Positions 26,115-36,400 of a DNA stretch of 64,000 bases are shown piece by piece. The stretch lies in NCBI GenBank assembly GCA_963677695.2, contig CAXXUJ010000001.1, forward strand, positions 992,001-1,056,000. The letters are read 5' to 3'. The stretch's first letter is position 1; the number at the start of each line of letters is the position of its first letter. Below the pieces are notes generated by a model. That model made no database searches. It was given only the letters and a program-made list of their open reading frames with translations, and had not been told where the DNA came from. The position numbers and the translations under genes were made by a program. This stretch comes from SABI01 sp963677695. GTDB taxonomy: Bacteria > Spirochaetota > Spirochaetia > Sphaerochaetales > Sphaerochaetaceae.

Positions 26115-29100
26115 TCATTTGACGCCCTGAAGGAGCAGGTCAATGCGATAATCGGACCGGGCATCCGAACGCAACCACGATAATGCCACCTGAGTCATTC
26201 TCATGCAGTAATCTTCTCCCTTCTCTATTGCCACCCCGAGTGTCATGAGGTAGACCATCTCCTGGAATGATTCCTTACGGTAGTAGGTGACTCCCTGGTG
26301 TTCATTGTGGTGTATCAGGTTCCTGAATCCCTTATCTTCGAGCAGCTGGTCAAGCATCTTCTTCGGATCGGGGTTCTCAGATTCCAGGGCAGCTCTCACG
26401 CAGCCCGGAATGGTGGTGAGGGCTGTGCCGAGCAGGATCAGATTGCGCAGTCGGTAATCGACATCGATACCGAGAAGAGTAGAGAGGGGACTGAACAGGC
26501 GTTCGAGAACAAGGGCATCGGCAATCTTTACCGCACTCTCGAAATCGTTATCGCTTCCGATGAATAGCGACATGATGAGGCTTGCATTGATCAGGAGGGG
26601 AAGTTCTTTCATCACGACTCCTCCGGTTGCGAAGAAGGGGTGGTTTGTCTTCTCGCTGAAGCACGAGGTGAGGTTCTGGATCGTCAGGAGCATGTCCTTC
26701 GGCTGCATCTCCCTTGCAATCCGGGGGATGTTCTGTTTTGCATCTTCACTCATCTGCTCATAGGTCGTGGCGAAGCGGGCGTATGATTCCCCGATCAGAA
26801 GGACATACTTGCGCATCTCACGGCTTCCCAGTTCTTTCTGGGATACGGCCTGCTCGAGGTATTCGAGCATAGCATCAGACACAAAATTATCAAGAGCGCG
26901 GTGGAGTGATTGCATGCGTATCCACGCTATATCGCGGTCGACCGAGCGCGTTCCCTTTCCGTCAAGGTGACTATAGAGGGTCGCATAGGCTCCGTCGGTA
27001 TCCTTCACCTCTCTGATATGGAGAAGGACCTTTGTCTCATAGCCGTTCAGGGAGACCCAGAAACCGTGATCGAAAAGATCCTTCGATCGTGCGATGTAGG
27101 TCATATTCTCTGGGAACATCTCATAGAGGACGAAGGTATCATCGGCAAAGGTGAGGCCGAGACTCTCTGCAAAGTTCACCGTCCTGAGCTCTCTCTCTTC
27201 CTCACTCTTCCTGACGAGCTTCGGAGAACTCTGGTAGATCGTGCCTCCGGCATGTTCGTACTGGTTGTTGTAGAGAACGAGAGTCTTGATCGTGTCGATT
27301 CCATTCACATAGGCGAAGATCGACTCGGAAACGTGACCGTTGTCGATGACATCGAAGATTTCGAAGTGCTCTGCACCGCTGAACATATAACGGAGACGAA
27401 GAAGAGGGAAGATTCTCCTCTCATGTTCTCTCATGAGGTGTTCGTTGGGGAATTCGTTCCAGTAGGCTTTGGAATACTCCATGCCGTACTTCTCATGGAA
27501 GCCTTCCAGCTGACCGTGACCGTACATCGGGAGTCCCGGCATGGTGGAAAGAAGGGTCGCCACACCGAAGTACTTGTCCCCGTCGCCGAACTGGGCGATG
27601 GCGGTATCTTCATCGGGGTTGTTCATGAAGTTCACGAAGCGTTTGAGTACCTCAGGATCGAAGGCGAGGGTATTCTTGATTGTGTCCCGGTACTCCTTGT
27701 TCGCCTGGTTCTTCAGCATGTTCATGAAGGCGCTGTTGTAGACCCGGTGCATACCGAGAGTCCTTACGAAGTACCCTTCCATCATCCAGAATGCTTCGGC
27801 AAGGAGGAGAGTGTCGGGAACTTCAGTTGCCACTCTGTCTACTACCTCTCTCCAGAATTCTAACGGGATGGCTGCATTGAAATCCTCATCGCTCATCGCA
27901 TAACCCGCTCTTCCCGGGATATCTCCGCCGGTACCCGGGCGAGGGTACCAGAGGCGCTGGATGTGACGTTTTGCAAGGGTCATGGCGGCATCGAAGCGGA
28001 TGACGTGGAAATTGCGTGCAACATGGAGGATCTGCTGTATAACAGCCTCTCGTGTATTCGGGTTAAGGAAATCAAGCTGCGCGGTGTCATTCCAGGGCAT
28101 TGATGTTCCGTCATTACCGTGGAAGATATAGGTCGTTTCGTGCGTTTCCTTGTTCACTCTCCGGTAGGCCACCGCTGCATCAGTTCTGTCGTAGTAGTGG
28201 TCATCGATCTTCACTTCAATGCGGTCATCGGGTGAGAGGTCGGCTCCGTTGAAGGAATAAGAGGGGAAGGGGGAATAGGCTGAACGGACAAAGTACTCGG
28301 GATGGTGGAGTGCCCATTCGCTGTCTAATCCGGTATGGTTGGGAACCATGTCGCTGGCTAATCTGATATGGCGTGCATGGCACCGTTCATTCAGGTTGTG
28401 GTAGGCCTGCCAGCCTCCTATCTTCTGATCGATATTATAGCTCTTCAGGGAGTAGGCGCTTGCCTCTGCTTCAGGATTGCCGCAGTAGTGTTTGATCTTC
28501 TTGCTTGCCTCGCTTCGCTCCCAGATACCTATCAGCCAGAGGGCGTTGAAACCCCGCTCGCTTAAGAGATCGAGTTCCCTGTCGGGAATTTTATCGAGCG
28601 TGTCGATAGCTCTCCCGTAGGAACGGGAAAGCTGATCGAGCCAGACAAGCGTACTCTTTGCCATCATGATCACATTCGGCATCCAATCTCCATCCGTACT
28701 GAACGCCTCGTACTCGTGTTCCACGAACTCGTAGCTGAGCACCGGAGCCGGCCCCGGGCCGCCGCTGAAGCGCACCTTCTCCTCCTCCCTGATCACATCG
28801 ATGACATGGAGCAGACCCTTCTTCAAGTCCTCTGGAATCATGGTGTTCCAGTGAACCATGATGAAGGAGATCTGTTCAATGAGAGAATCGGGGTGTTCCT
28901 TTGCCGGGGCTGTAAGGAAGGTGAACAGGTCCTCATCACTTCCGCCTACTGTCCCCGAGGCTTTGGAATATTCGCTTACAAGAACGGTGAATGCCTTGTG
29001 AGCAGAAGGGAAGGTGAGTCCCTGCGGTGAGATCAGAGGGGAAGAGGAGGCTACAATGGCAGGGTTGGCAAGGAAAACTTCATGAATGAACAGGCCTCGT

Positions 29101-29489
29101 GCATCTTCAGATGAGAGATCTGTGATGTTCTTCTTCTCATCTGCAAGTCGTGAAGGGAATTCTCCATCGTAGAAGGTGAGAACCTTCTTCATCGCCGCAG
29201 AGGAAAGCAGCTGTTTTCTCAGGGCAGGAAAGAACTTTCCACCCTTGGAAAGACTGTAGCTGGTCGCAACCACCTGGTAGAGAAGATGGAGAACACCGAA
29301 GGCATGAACCTTCGCCGCTGACAGAAGTGTTTCGGGAGGATCGTCCTTGTGTTTCTGGTTGTAGATATACGCAATATTCTTTGCATCCCGGTAGAGTTTC
29401 TCAATATCGAACTCGGTTACACAGAGTGCCTGGTCGAAATCGATAAGCTGTCTTGTCCGTTCTGAAATGCGTAAATCTCTAAGCTCCAT
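26115..29489 (-). CDS. Very large GH13 (alpha-amylase family) protein
   Basis: A 1124-residue cytoplasmic-looking protein with no signal peptide. A GH13 barrel lies in the middle. Region I is ASDMVPNHTGLD (about residue 380), region II VIRFDAAMTLAKRH with the nucleophile Asp (about 500), region III LLLAEAFWMMEGY with the acid Glu (about 563) and region IV FMNNPDEDTAIAQFGDGD with the third Asp (about 625), so the catalytic triad is complete. About 300 residues before and 400 after the barrel are mostly helical and I cannot assign them. Activity is probably on alpha-glucans or glucosyl acceptors; specificity is unknown. The protein is twice the size of a usual alpha-amylase. Confidence 0.85.
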   Translation of the reverse strand: MELRDLRISERTRQLIDFDQALCVTEFDIEKLYRDAKNIAYIYNQKHKDDPPETLLSAAKVHAFGVLHLLYQVVATSYSLSKGGKFFPALRKQLLSSAAMKKVLTFYDGEFPSRLADEKKNITDLSSEDARGLFIHEVFLANPAIVASSSPLISPQGLTFPSAHKAFTVLVSEYSKASGTVGGSDEDLFTFLTAPAKEHPDSLIEQISFIMVHWNTMIPEDLKKGLLHVIDVIREEEKVRFSGGPGPAPVLSYEFVEHEYEAFSTDGDWMPNVIMMAKSTLVWLDQLSRSYGRAIDTLDKIPDRELDLLSERGFNALWLIGIWERSEASKKIKHYCGNPEAEASAYSLKSYNIDQKIGGWQAYHNLNERCHARHIRLASDMVPNHTGLDSEWALHHPEYFVRSAYSPFPSYSFNGADLSPDDRIEVKIDDHYYDRTDAAVAYRRVNKETHETTYIFHGNDGTSMPWNDTAQLDFLNPNTREAVIQQILHVARNFHVIRFDAAMTLAKRHIQRLWYPRPGTGGDIPGRAGYAMSDEDFNAAIPLEFWREVVDRVATEVPDTLLLAEAFWMMEGYFVRTLGMHRVYNSAFMNMLKNQANKEYRDTIKNTLAFDPEVLKRFVNFMNNPDEDTAIAQFGDGDKYFGVATLLSTMPGLPMYGHGQLEGFHEKYGMEYSKAYWNEFPNEHLMREHERRIFPLLRLRYMFSGAEHFEIFDVIDNGHVSESIFAYVNGIDTIKTLVLYNNQYEHAGGTIYQSSPKLVRKSEEERELRTVNFAESLGLTFADDTFVLYEMFPENMTYIARSKDLFDHGFWVSLNGYETKVLLHIREVKDTDGAYATLYSHLDGKGTRSVDRDIAWIRMQSLHRALDNFVSDAMLEYLEQAVSQKELGSREMRKYVLLIGESYARFATTYEQMSEDAKQNIPRIAREMQPKDMLLTIQNLTSCFSEKTNHPFFATGGVVMKELPLLINASLIMSLFIGSDNDFESAVKIADALVLERLFSPLSTLLGIDVDYRLRNLILLGTALTTIPGCVRAALESENPDPKKMLDQLLEDKGFRNLIHHNEHQGVTYYRKESFQEMVYLMTLGVAIEKGEDYCMRMTQVALSWLRSDARSDYRIDLLLQGVK

Positions 29490-29580
29490 ACGTGTCTTCC
29501 TCTCCTTGTGGTCTCTCTACCGTACTACCGGTCGATCTCTCATTGTACCATATCTCTATCGGTTTCTGTCTCTATTTATT

Positions 29581-30147
29581 TCACATTAACATAAAGGAGA
29601 GGGGGAGAATCTCTCTTCCTTCCTCCGCTTCAAGGAACTGCTTCAGCAGAAGATTCCCCTGCAGGAAGATATCATGCAGGAGAGGCTCTTCATCAGCAGC
29701 GAATCTGGAAAGGACAAAGGAAGCCACATCACCTTTAGCAGGGCGTCCCACACCGATCCTGAGTCGGAGTAACTGTTTTCCCATCCCCTCTCTGAATATA
29801 CTTTTCAGGCCGTTATGCCCTGCAGTTCCCCCTCCTCTCTGGAGTGTGACCTTGCCGAACGGGAGTTCTATATCATCGTGGACGATGAGAACCTCCTCAG
29901 GGGGGATGGAAAAGTATTTCATCATTGCCGAAACGCTTCGTCCGCTCTCGTTCATATAGGTATGAGGAAGCAGCACTCTGACCCGGGACGAGTGCAATGC
30001 GGCTGATCCATGCAGACCGTGAAACTTTTCATTCAGCGTTTCTCCCGATGCGATCATATCTTCCCAGAAGAGCCAGGCGACATTGTGCCGTGTCTCCCGG
30101 TATCGGGAACCTTTGTTACCGAGAAATACGATAAGTGATATCCTCAT
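29581..30147 (-). CDS. pth: Peptidyl-tRNA hydrolase
   Basis: Pth recycles peptidyl-tRNA dropped from ribosomes. From the ATG at 30147 the protein is 188 residues, the normal length. The motifs are clear: LIVFLGNKGSRYRETRHNVAW with the catalytic His (about residue 20), LLPHTYMNESGRSV with the binding Asn, VHDDIELPFGKV with the Asp, and GGGTAGHNGLKSI. The frame is open for 38 more codons upstream, but homology begins at MRISLIVFLGNKG. There is no strong Shine-Dalgarno sequence at this start. Confidence 0.93.
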   Translation of the reverse strand: MRISLIVFLGNKGSRYRETRHNVAWLFWEDMIASGETLNEKFHGLHGSAALHSSRVRVLLPHTYMNESGRSVSAMMKYFSIPPEEVLIVHDDIELPFGKVTLQRGGGTAGHNGLKSIFREGMGKQLLRLRIGVGRPAKGDVASFVLSRFAADEEPLLHDIFLQGNLLLKQFLEAEEGREILPLSFMLM

Positions 30148-30505
30148 AGGTGAAAGATAAGGGGATATGTGTGCTTGTTTCAAGCCTTTCAGGGGTGAGT
30201 GGAGGAAACCTTCTGAAGAATACAGAGGGGATACAATTTCAAAAAGAAGGGAGATGACCATATGGTCCTTAAAAGAAGAAAGTCAGGTTTGCTTGAGAAG
30301 GCTGGACAGCTGTCAGTAAGCATATTGAATATATATATGAATAAATTCTCTATAATAAAGCCTTGTTTTGTTTGATGTATCTATAATCTTTTCAGATCCT
30401 TCCCACTTATAAGGTGACATGCTGTTTGAATGGTTATACACTGAGAAAGGAGAGTACGCTGAACAAGTATGTGCTGACTGAGTGATATTTTCCCGGGGAG
30501 AATGT

Positions 30506-33046
30506 ATGCCTGAAGAACAGATCCTCATCATAGGAGGAACAGAGCCTGATCTATCCACCCTCGCTGAAGGATTCTCTCCTCATGAGCTGTTTCTTGCCTC
30601 TTCATGGAAAGAAGCACGGGAAGCTCTGGAAAATCACAGCGGCATACAGATGATCGTCATAGATATGGCAGGGTGCAGAGGTGATGGACTCGATATCCTT
30701 CGGAACCTGAGCAATGATCCCCGCTACACCGATATCTATACCATTCTCATAACAAGTGAAGATGAACCCGATGTTGAATACCTTGCTCTTCACACCGGGG
30801 CCAATGATACCGTGCATACGCCGTTGGAAATCGATCTGGTGAGGGAGCTGTTGCTCCTCTATCAGGCTCATGAGCTCAGGAAGAGTGTGAACTGGAAATT
30901 CCGGGAGAAGGATCTTCTCCTGAATGCCCTTCTCTGGCGCTCCCCTATAGGGATCGCGATCTCTCATGGGACCAATGTTGTCGGGAAGGAGATGGAAGAG
31001 ACCTTCATCGTGAACTCGATGTTCGAGAAGATTACGGGAAGGACGAAGGAAGAGATTCAGGAGCTTGGCTGGGTGAATATCACCCACCCGGATGATATCG
31101 AAGAGGAACTGAAGAACTACCGGAAACTCCTTTCCGGAGAAGTTGATTCCTATGAGATGGAAAAGCGTTATATCAGACCGGACGGTTCTGCTGTGTGGGT
31201 TGATGTGACGATCGCTTCGATCGATCTTAAAGAACCTGATGAGATACACCAGGTCTGTCTTATTCAGGATATCTCGAAGAGGAAGATGGCAGAGCAGGCA
31301 CTCACCGAGAGTGAGCGGAGCAAGAGTCTCCTATTGACCAACCTGCCTGGCATGGCCTACCGGTGTGCCAACGATGCTGACTGGACCTTCCATTATGCCT
31401 CCCCTGGCTGTTTTGACCTAACCGGGTACCTTCCCGAAGAGATCGAGTTCAGCAGAAACGTTTCCTACAAGGCTATCATCCTTCCTGAATACCTTGAAGA
31501 GGTTCGCAGTGAGCTGCTGCGTGCGATCAAAGAGAAGACCTCCTATCGGGTCGAGTATGAAATCCTCACAAAACACAACGGGACACGGTGGGTGACAGAG
31601 ATCGGTCAGGGTGTAGGTGATGCGAATGGAACGGTGGAAGCCCTTGAAGGTATCATTCTCGATATAACCGACAGAAAGATGGTGGAGACGTCACTGAAAT
31701 ACCATAATGAACACGATATCTGGACCAGCCTCTACAACCACAGCTATTTTGAAAACTTCCTGAAGGAGACACTGGAGAGGGAGCGGACGGAATCGAGTGC
31801 GCTCATTGCCGTCAATATCAGTTCGATCTATACCCTCAGTCGTCGCTACGGGTTCCAATACAGTCAGGAAACTGTCAAGAGAGTCGCCCGTTCACTTGAG
31901 GAGCTCTGTTCAGATACCATTCAGCTCTTCCGTGCCTACGAGAACCATTTTGCCTTCTATGTACGTGATTACGGGACAAAGGATGCTCTGTTTCCTCTCC
32001 TGAAAAGTCTCTATGAAAGACTTGATGAAGTCTTCTCTATTGAACGTATCGGCTGGGGCATTGGTATTGTCGAGATCGACCAGAGTGTACATGACGGTAC
32101 TGAGCAGATATTAAGGAACCTTCTCATCGCTTCCGAGAAATCTCTCGACAGTTTCTACGAACATTTCGAGTACTGCTTCTTCAATGAAGAGCTTTCAGAG
32201 AAGATCGACCGGGAGGAACAGATCACCAGGGAGCTGTATGAAATCGCAGCAGGACAGAACCCTGAGAGGCTCTACCTCCAGTATCAGGCAATCTACAACC
32301 TGGAAACCTGCTCAGTCGTCGGGTTCGAAGCTCTGGCCAGATTGACCAGCGAGCGTTACGGTAACATCCCTCCCCTTGAGTTCATTCCCATTGCCGAGAA
32401 GACGAAACTTATCATCCCTCTCGGGGAAGTGATATTCAGGAACGCTTGTCTCTTCCTGAAAGCCCTCTCATCCCGGAATCTTAGCGGGGTGAGAATCTCG
32501 GTAAATATCTCTCCCGATCAGGTGTTCAGCACGGGATTCACCGAAACGATTCTGAATATCATTGAAGAGATCGGGGTTTCCCCGTCAGGAATAGGGTTGG
32601 AGATCACAGAATCTGTCATCGCTTCAAACTTCTCGGAAGTCAACCGGGTGCTCGGTCTTTTCATAAGCAAGGGTATTTATGTATCACTTGATGATTTCGG
32701 TACAGGATATTCATCCCTGTCTCGTGAGAGGGATCTCAACGTCACCTGTATCAAGATCGATAAGTCATTCGTCGACCGTCTGATCACATTGAAGGCAGAG
32801 GAGGCTATCACTGGTGATATCGTCTCGATGGCACACAAGCTGGGACACTGCGTCGTTGCTGAAGGGGTCGAAGAGCAGGTGCAGCTTGACTACCTGAAGT
32901 CTGTCGGATGCGAAATGGTTCAGGGGTATTTGATAAGTAGACCTCTTCTCCCCGAGGATGCCGTTATATTCCTGAGAGAGCAGACATCAGGCGGAGGGAG
33001 CTTCTTCTGCACTCCTTCTTCACCATGTGCCCCGGGCAAAGGTTGA
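30506..33046 (+). CDS. Receiver-like/PAS/PAS/degenerate GGDEF/EAL c-di-GMP phosphodiesterase
   Basis: An 846-residue signalling protein with no membrane segment. Order: receiver-like domain (1-125; Asp in MIVIDMAG, but the conserved Lys-Pro is replaced by HTP), PAS (about 145-270), PAS (about 275-395), GGDEF-like domain (about 405-560, with AYENHFAF where GGDEF should be, so inactive), and EAL (about 580-835). The EAL domain keeps all catalytic positions: FEALAR, ISVNIS, LEITES, SLDDFGTGYSSL, CIKIDKSF, VVAEGVEE and MVQGYL. It should hydrolyse c-di-GMP in response to a signal sensed by the PAS domains. The ATG at 30506 has GGGGAG before it. It appears to be transcribed alone. Confidence 0.9.
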   Translation: MPEEQILIIGGTEPDLSTLAEGFSPHELFLASSWKEAREALENHSGIQMIVIDMAGCRGDGLDILRNLSNDPRYTDIYTILITSEDEPDVEYLALHTGANDTVHTPLEIDLVRELLLLYQAHELRKSVNWKFREKDLLLNALLWRSPIGIAISHGTNVVGKEMEETFIVNSMFEKITGRTKEEIQELGWVNITHPDDIEEELKNYRKLLSGEVDSYEMEKRYIRPDGSAVWVDVTIASIDLKEPDEIHQVCLIQDISKRKMAEQALTESERSKSLLLTNLPGMAYRCANDADWTFHYASPGCFDLTGYLPEEIEFSRNVSYKAIILPEYLEEVRSELLRAIKEKTSYRVEYEILTKHNGTRWVTEIGQGVGDANGTVEALEGIILDITDRKMVETSLKYHNEHDIWTSLYNHSYFENFLKETLERERTESSALIAVNISSIYTLSRRYGFQYSQETVKRVARSLEELCSDTIQLFRAYENHFAFYVRDYGTKDALFPLLKSLYERLDEVFSIERIGWGIGIVEIDQSVHDGTEQILRNLLIASEKSLDSFYEHFEYCFFNEELSEKIDREEQITRELYEIAAGQNPERLYLQYQAIYNLETCSVVGFEALARLTSERYGNIPPLEFIPIAEKTKLIIPLGEVIFRNACLFLKALSSRNLSGVRISVNISPDQVFSTGFTETILNIIEEIGVSPSGIGLEITESVIASNFSEVNRVLGLFISKGIYVSLDDFGTGYSSLSRERDLNVTCIKIDKSFVDRLITLKAEEAITGDIVSMAHKLGHCVVAEGVEEQVQLDYLKSVGCEMVQGYLISRPLLPEDAVIFLREQTSGGGSFFCTPSSPCAPGKG

Positions 33047-33091
33047 TTTTCCCATCTCCCGGTCTATGATGGAAAACGGAGGTTCTCACCT

Positions 33092-33400
33092 ATGTATATC
33101 CTGGTAGTCTATATTCCTCTCACGCACAAAGAATCGGTAAAGGAGGCTCTCTTCGCATCAGGTGCGGGAAAAATGGGAGGATATGAGAAGTGTTCATTCG
33201 AATTGGAAGGAACAGGTCAGTTCACTCCCCTTGAAGGCTCCTCACCGTTTCTCGGTGAGAGGGGAAAAAGCGAGAGGGTACAAGAGGTGAGGGTTGAGGT
33301 GGTTGTTCCCGAGGAGTGTATATCCGAAGTGATCAGGGCTCTGAAGGATTCTCACCCCTATGAAGTGCCTGCCTACCATTATTATCAGGCAGGGGAGTGA
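33092..33400 (+). CDS. Stand-alone NIF3/YqfO insert-domain-like protein
   Basis: A 102-residue protein with a PII/CutA-like alternating pattern: MYILVVYIPLTHKESVKEAL, GAGKMGGYEKCSF, TGQFTPLEGSSPFLGE, then EVIRALKDSHPYEVPAYHYY. This matches the small insert domain found inside some YqfO/NIF3 proteins and also encoded alone, often annotated as NGG1p-interacting factor NIF3. Function is not known; a metal or small-ligand role has been suggested for the fold. It lies 45 bases after the EAL gene and before metH, with GGAGG before the ATG. Confidence 0.75.
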   Translation: MYILVVYIPLTHKESVKEALFASGAGKMGGYEKCSFELEGTGQFTPLEGSSPFLGERGKSERVQEVRVEVVVPEECISEVIRALKDSHPYEVPAYHYYQAGE

Positions 33401-33469
33401 CGGGTCTCTTGAGTGGGACGCCCCTTTGCAGTACACTGTCCACCACTTCCGTAGGTGAAGGGGGATTGT

Positions 33470-36400
33470 ATGACACGAGATGAATATGTGAGACAGAGAA
33501 TGGGAGAGCAGGTGCTCTTACTTGACGGAGCTATGGGTACTGCGATCCAGGCTCTTCACCTGAGCGAGGATGACTACCGCTACGAGGGTCGTCCGCCTGC
33601 ACACGGATGCAGCGAGATCCTTTTATTCACCAGACCCGATGCGATCTATGATATTCACCTCGATTATCTCAAAGCGGGAGCTGATATCGTTTCCACCAAC
33701 ACCTTCGGTGCGAACGGATTCTCGCTTGCTGAGTATGACCTCAGCTCCCTCGTCTATGATCTCAACCTGGCAGCTGCAGAGCTTGCCCGTGCGGCAGTGG
33801 AAGAGGTGGAAGCAGCAGATGAGAGCAGGTATGCCTTCGTCGCCGGTTCCATCGGACCTACCGGGAAGGCTGCAAGCTTTTCGGCTTCAGCCGAAGACCT
33901 TACCCGCAGGGACGCCTCCTTCGATGAATTTGTAGAGGTGTTCAGTGAACAGGCGAGGGGTCTCCTAGACGGTAATGTCGATATGTTCCTGATAGAGACT
34001 GCCTTCGACACCCTTGTGGTGAAGGCCGCACTCAAGGCGATATACACAGAGATGGAGAAGAAGGGAAAGAACCTTCCGGTCATGGTATCGGTCACCTTCT
34101 CTGACGCCTCGAACCGTACCCTCTCAGGTCAGACAGTGGAGGCATTCGTCTCCTCAATGAGCTATTACCCCCTCTTTTCTCTCGGCCTGAACTGTTCTAC
34201 GGGCATCAAAGAGATGCTCCCCCTGATCGACAGGGTTGCTGCTGTCTCTCCCTTCCCTCTCAGCGCCCACCCCAATGCAGGGTTCCCCGACCTTGACGGA
34301 AACTATGAGCAGAGTGCAGCTGATTTCGTCTCTCTTATGGCAGAGCCCCTTGAGAAGGGTCTCCTTCATATCGTAGGAGGCTGCTGTGGTACGACACCTC
34401 TTCATATCAAGGCACTGAAGGATGCGCTTAAGAGTCACCCGGCACCCTCCAGGGTACCGGTGGAAAGAAAATTCTCACTCAGCGGACTTGAGCCGTTGAG
34501 TGATCCCGATGCATTCATCGTTGTCGGGGAAAGAAGCAATGTTGCCGGTTCAAGAAAGTTTGCGAGACTGATCAGGGAAAAGAAATACAGTGAAGCGCTC
34601 TCTGTGATCCACGGACAGATCTCCATGGGTGCAACAGTGATCGATATCTGTCTCGATGATGCCCTCATCGATGCCCCTGCGGAGATGAAGATGCTTCTCC
34701 GCCATGCCATGAGCGATCCCGAAATCGCCCGTATCCCCCTCATGATCGACTCCTCTGACTGGGATGCGGTGGTCACTGCCCTCAAGGAGATTCAGGGAAG
34801 GGCGATCATCAACTCGATCAGTCTGAAGGACGGCCAGGAGCTATTCATCGAGAAGGCGAAATTTATCGCATCGATGGGAGCTGCGATGGTGGTCATGCTC
34901 TTCGATGAAGAGGGGCAGGCTGCGACTTTCGAAAAGAAAAAGGAGATCGCTCAGCGCTCCTATGACATACTGACCGAAAACGGTATCGAGCCCACCTCGA
35001 TCGTCTTCGACCCCAATGTTCTCACAATCGCGACAGGAATCGCGGAACACGATTCATACGGAAAGGATTTCATTGACGCTGTTTCCTGGATCACAGAAAA
35101 CCTTCCGGGAGTGAAGATCAGCGGGGGAGTGAGCAATCTCAGTTTCAGTTTCCGGGGAAACAATTTCATCCGCGAAGCGATGCATGCGGTCTTCCTCGAT
35201 ATGGCACGGGAGAAGGGACTGTCGATGGCTATCATCAACCCTGAAACCCAGAGTGACGGCTCTCTCCTTGATAAAGAGACCTACACCATTGTCCGTGATG
35301 CGATTCTCGGTATCAGAACCGATGCTCTCATCGAACATGCCATTGCAGTTCAGGACAGAGATCTTGTACGGAAGGAAAAGAGTGCTGACGAAGAGATTCC
35401 CGCCGGAGGACCCGAACGTCTGATCTGGGCACTGAGAAAGGGTATCGATACCTATCTCGAAGAGGACCTTACTTCTCTTGAACACCTTGAGGCTGTCGAG
35501 ATTATCGAAGGTCCTCTCATGGATGGGATGAAACATGTCGGAGCCCTTTTCCAGGAAGGGAAGATGTTCCTTCCGCAGGTTGTCCGCTCTGCACGGGTGA
35601 TGAAGATGGCGGTAGCCATCCTTCAGCCGAGGCTTCAGGAGGCTAAGGCGGCAGAAAGTGCAACAGCTGGAACTGTCGTATTCGCTACGGTGAAGGGGGA
35701 TGTGCATGATATCGGAAAGAATATCGTCATCCTCGTTCTTGAGTGTAATAATTTCAAGGTTATTGACCTCGGGGTGATGGTACCTGCCCAGGATATCCTG
35801 GAAGCGGCCCACACCCACAATGCCGATATGGTCGCGCTCAGCGGTCTGATCACTCCCTCGCTGCGCGAGATGGAGAATGTGTGTTCATTGTTTGAACAGG
35901 AAGGGATGACCATCCCTATTCTTGTCGGCGGTGCCACAACGAGCGAGAAGCACACGGCAATCCGTATCGCTCCGAAATATCCTGCGAAGGTCTTCCACGG
36001 AAGAGATGCGACTCAGGCGGTATCCTCAGCACTGACTCTCCGCTCCTCCCATGCAAAGGAATTCAGTGCAGAGACCAATGATCGTTACAGAGACATCAGA
36101 GAGGAAGCTGAACGAAACAAGATCGTCCTTTCTCCCTACAGCGCTGTGCAGGATAAGGGGTATCATAAAGAAGAGGTTACACTGTTCAGTAACGAACCCC
36201 ATATTGAAGTGATCGACTGGGTCACGGTCGATGACCTCCTCCCCTACGTCACCTATCCCAACTTCTTCAAGGCGTGGATCGTTCCACCCGAATCAGAAGA
36301 GGCTGCGAAGCTGAAGAGCGATGTATTTACCCTTCTTGAGAACCCGGAAGTGAAAAAGGCGTTCAACGACTCCATTCGTGGAGTGTACGGTCTCTTTCCG

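Noticed and set aside
26910..27863. A 317-codon open frame on the plus strand opposite the GH13 gene
   Set aside because: It lies wholly inside the GH13 gene, whose motifs are intact, and its translation has no recognisable domain or ribosome binding site. It is a shadow of codon bias.
33401..33469. SAM or cobalamin riboswitch before metH, or a SAM riboswitch before metK
   Set aside because: The gaps are only 69 and 9 bases and contain none of the conserved riboswitch elements.
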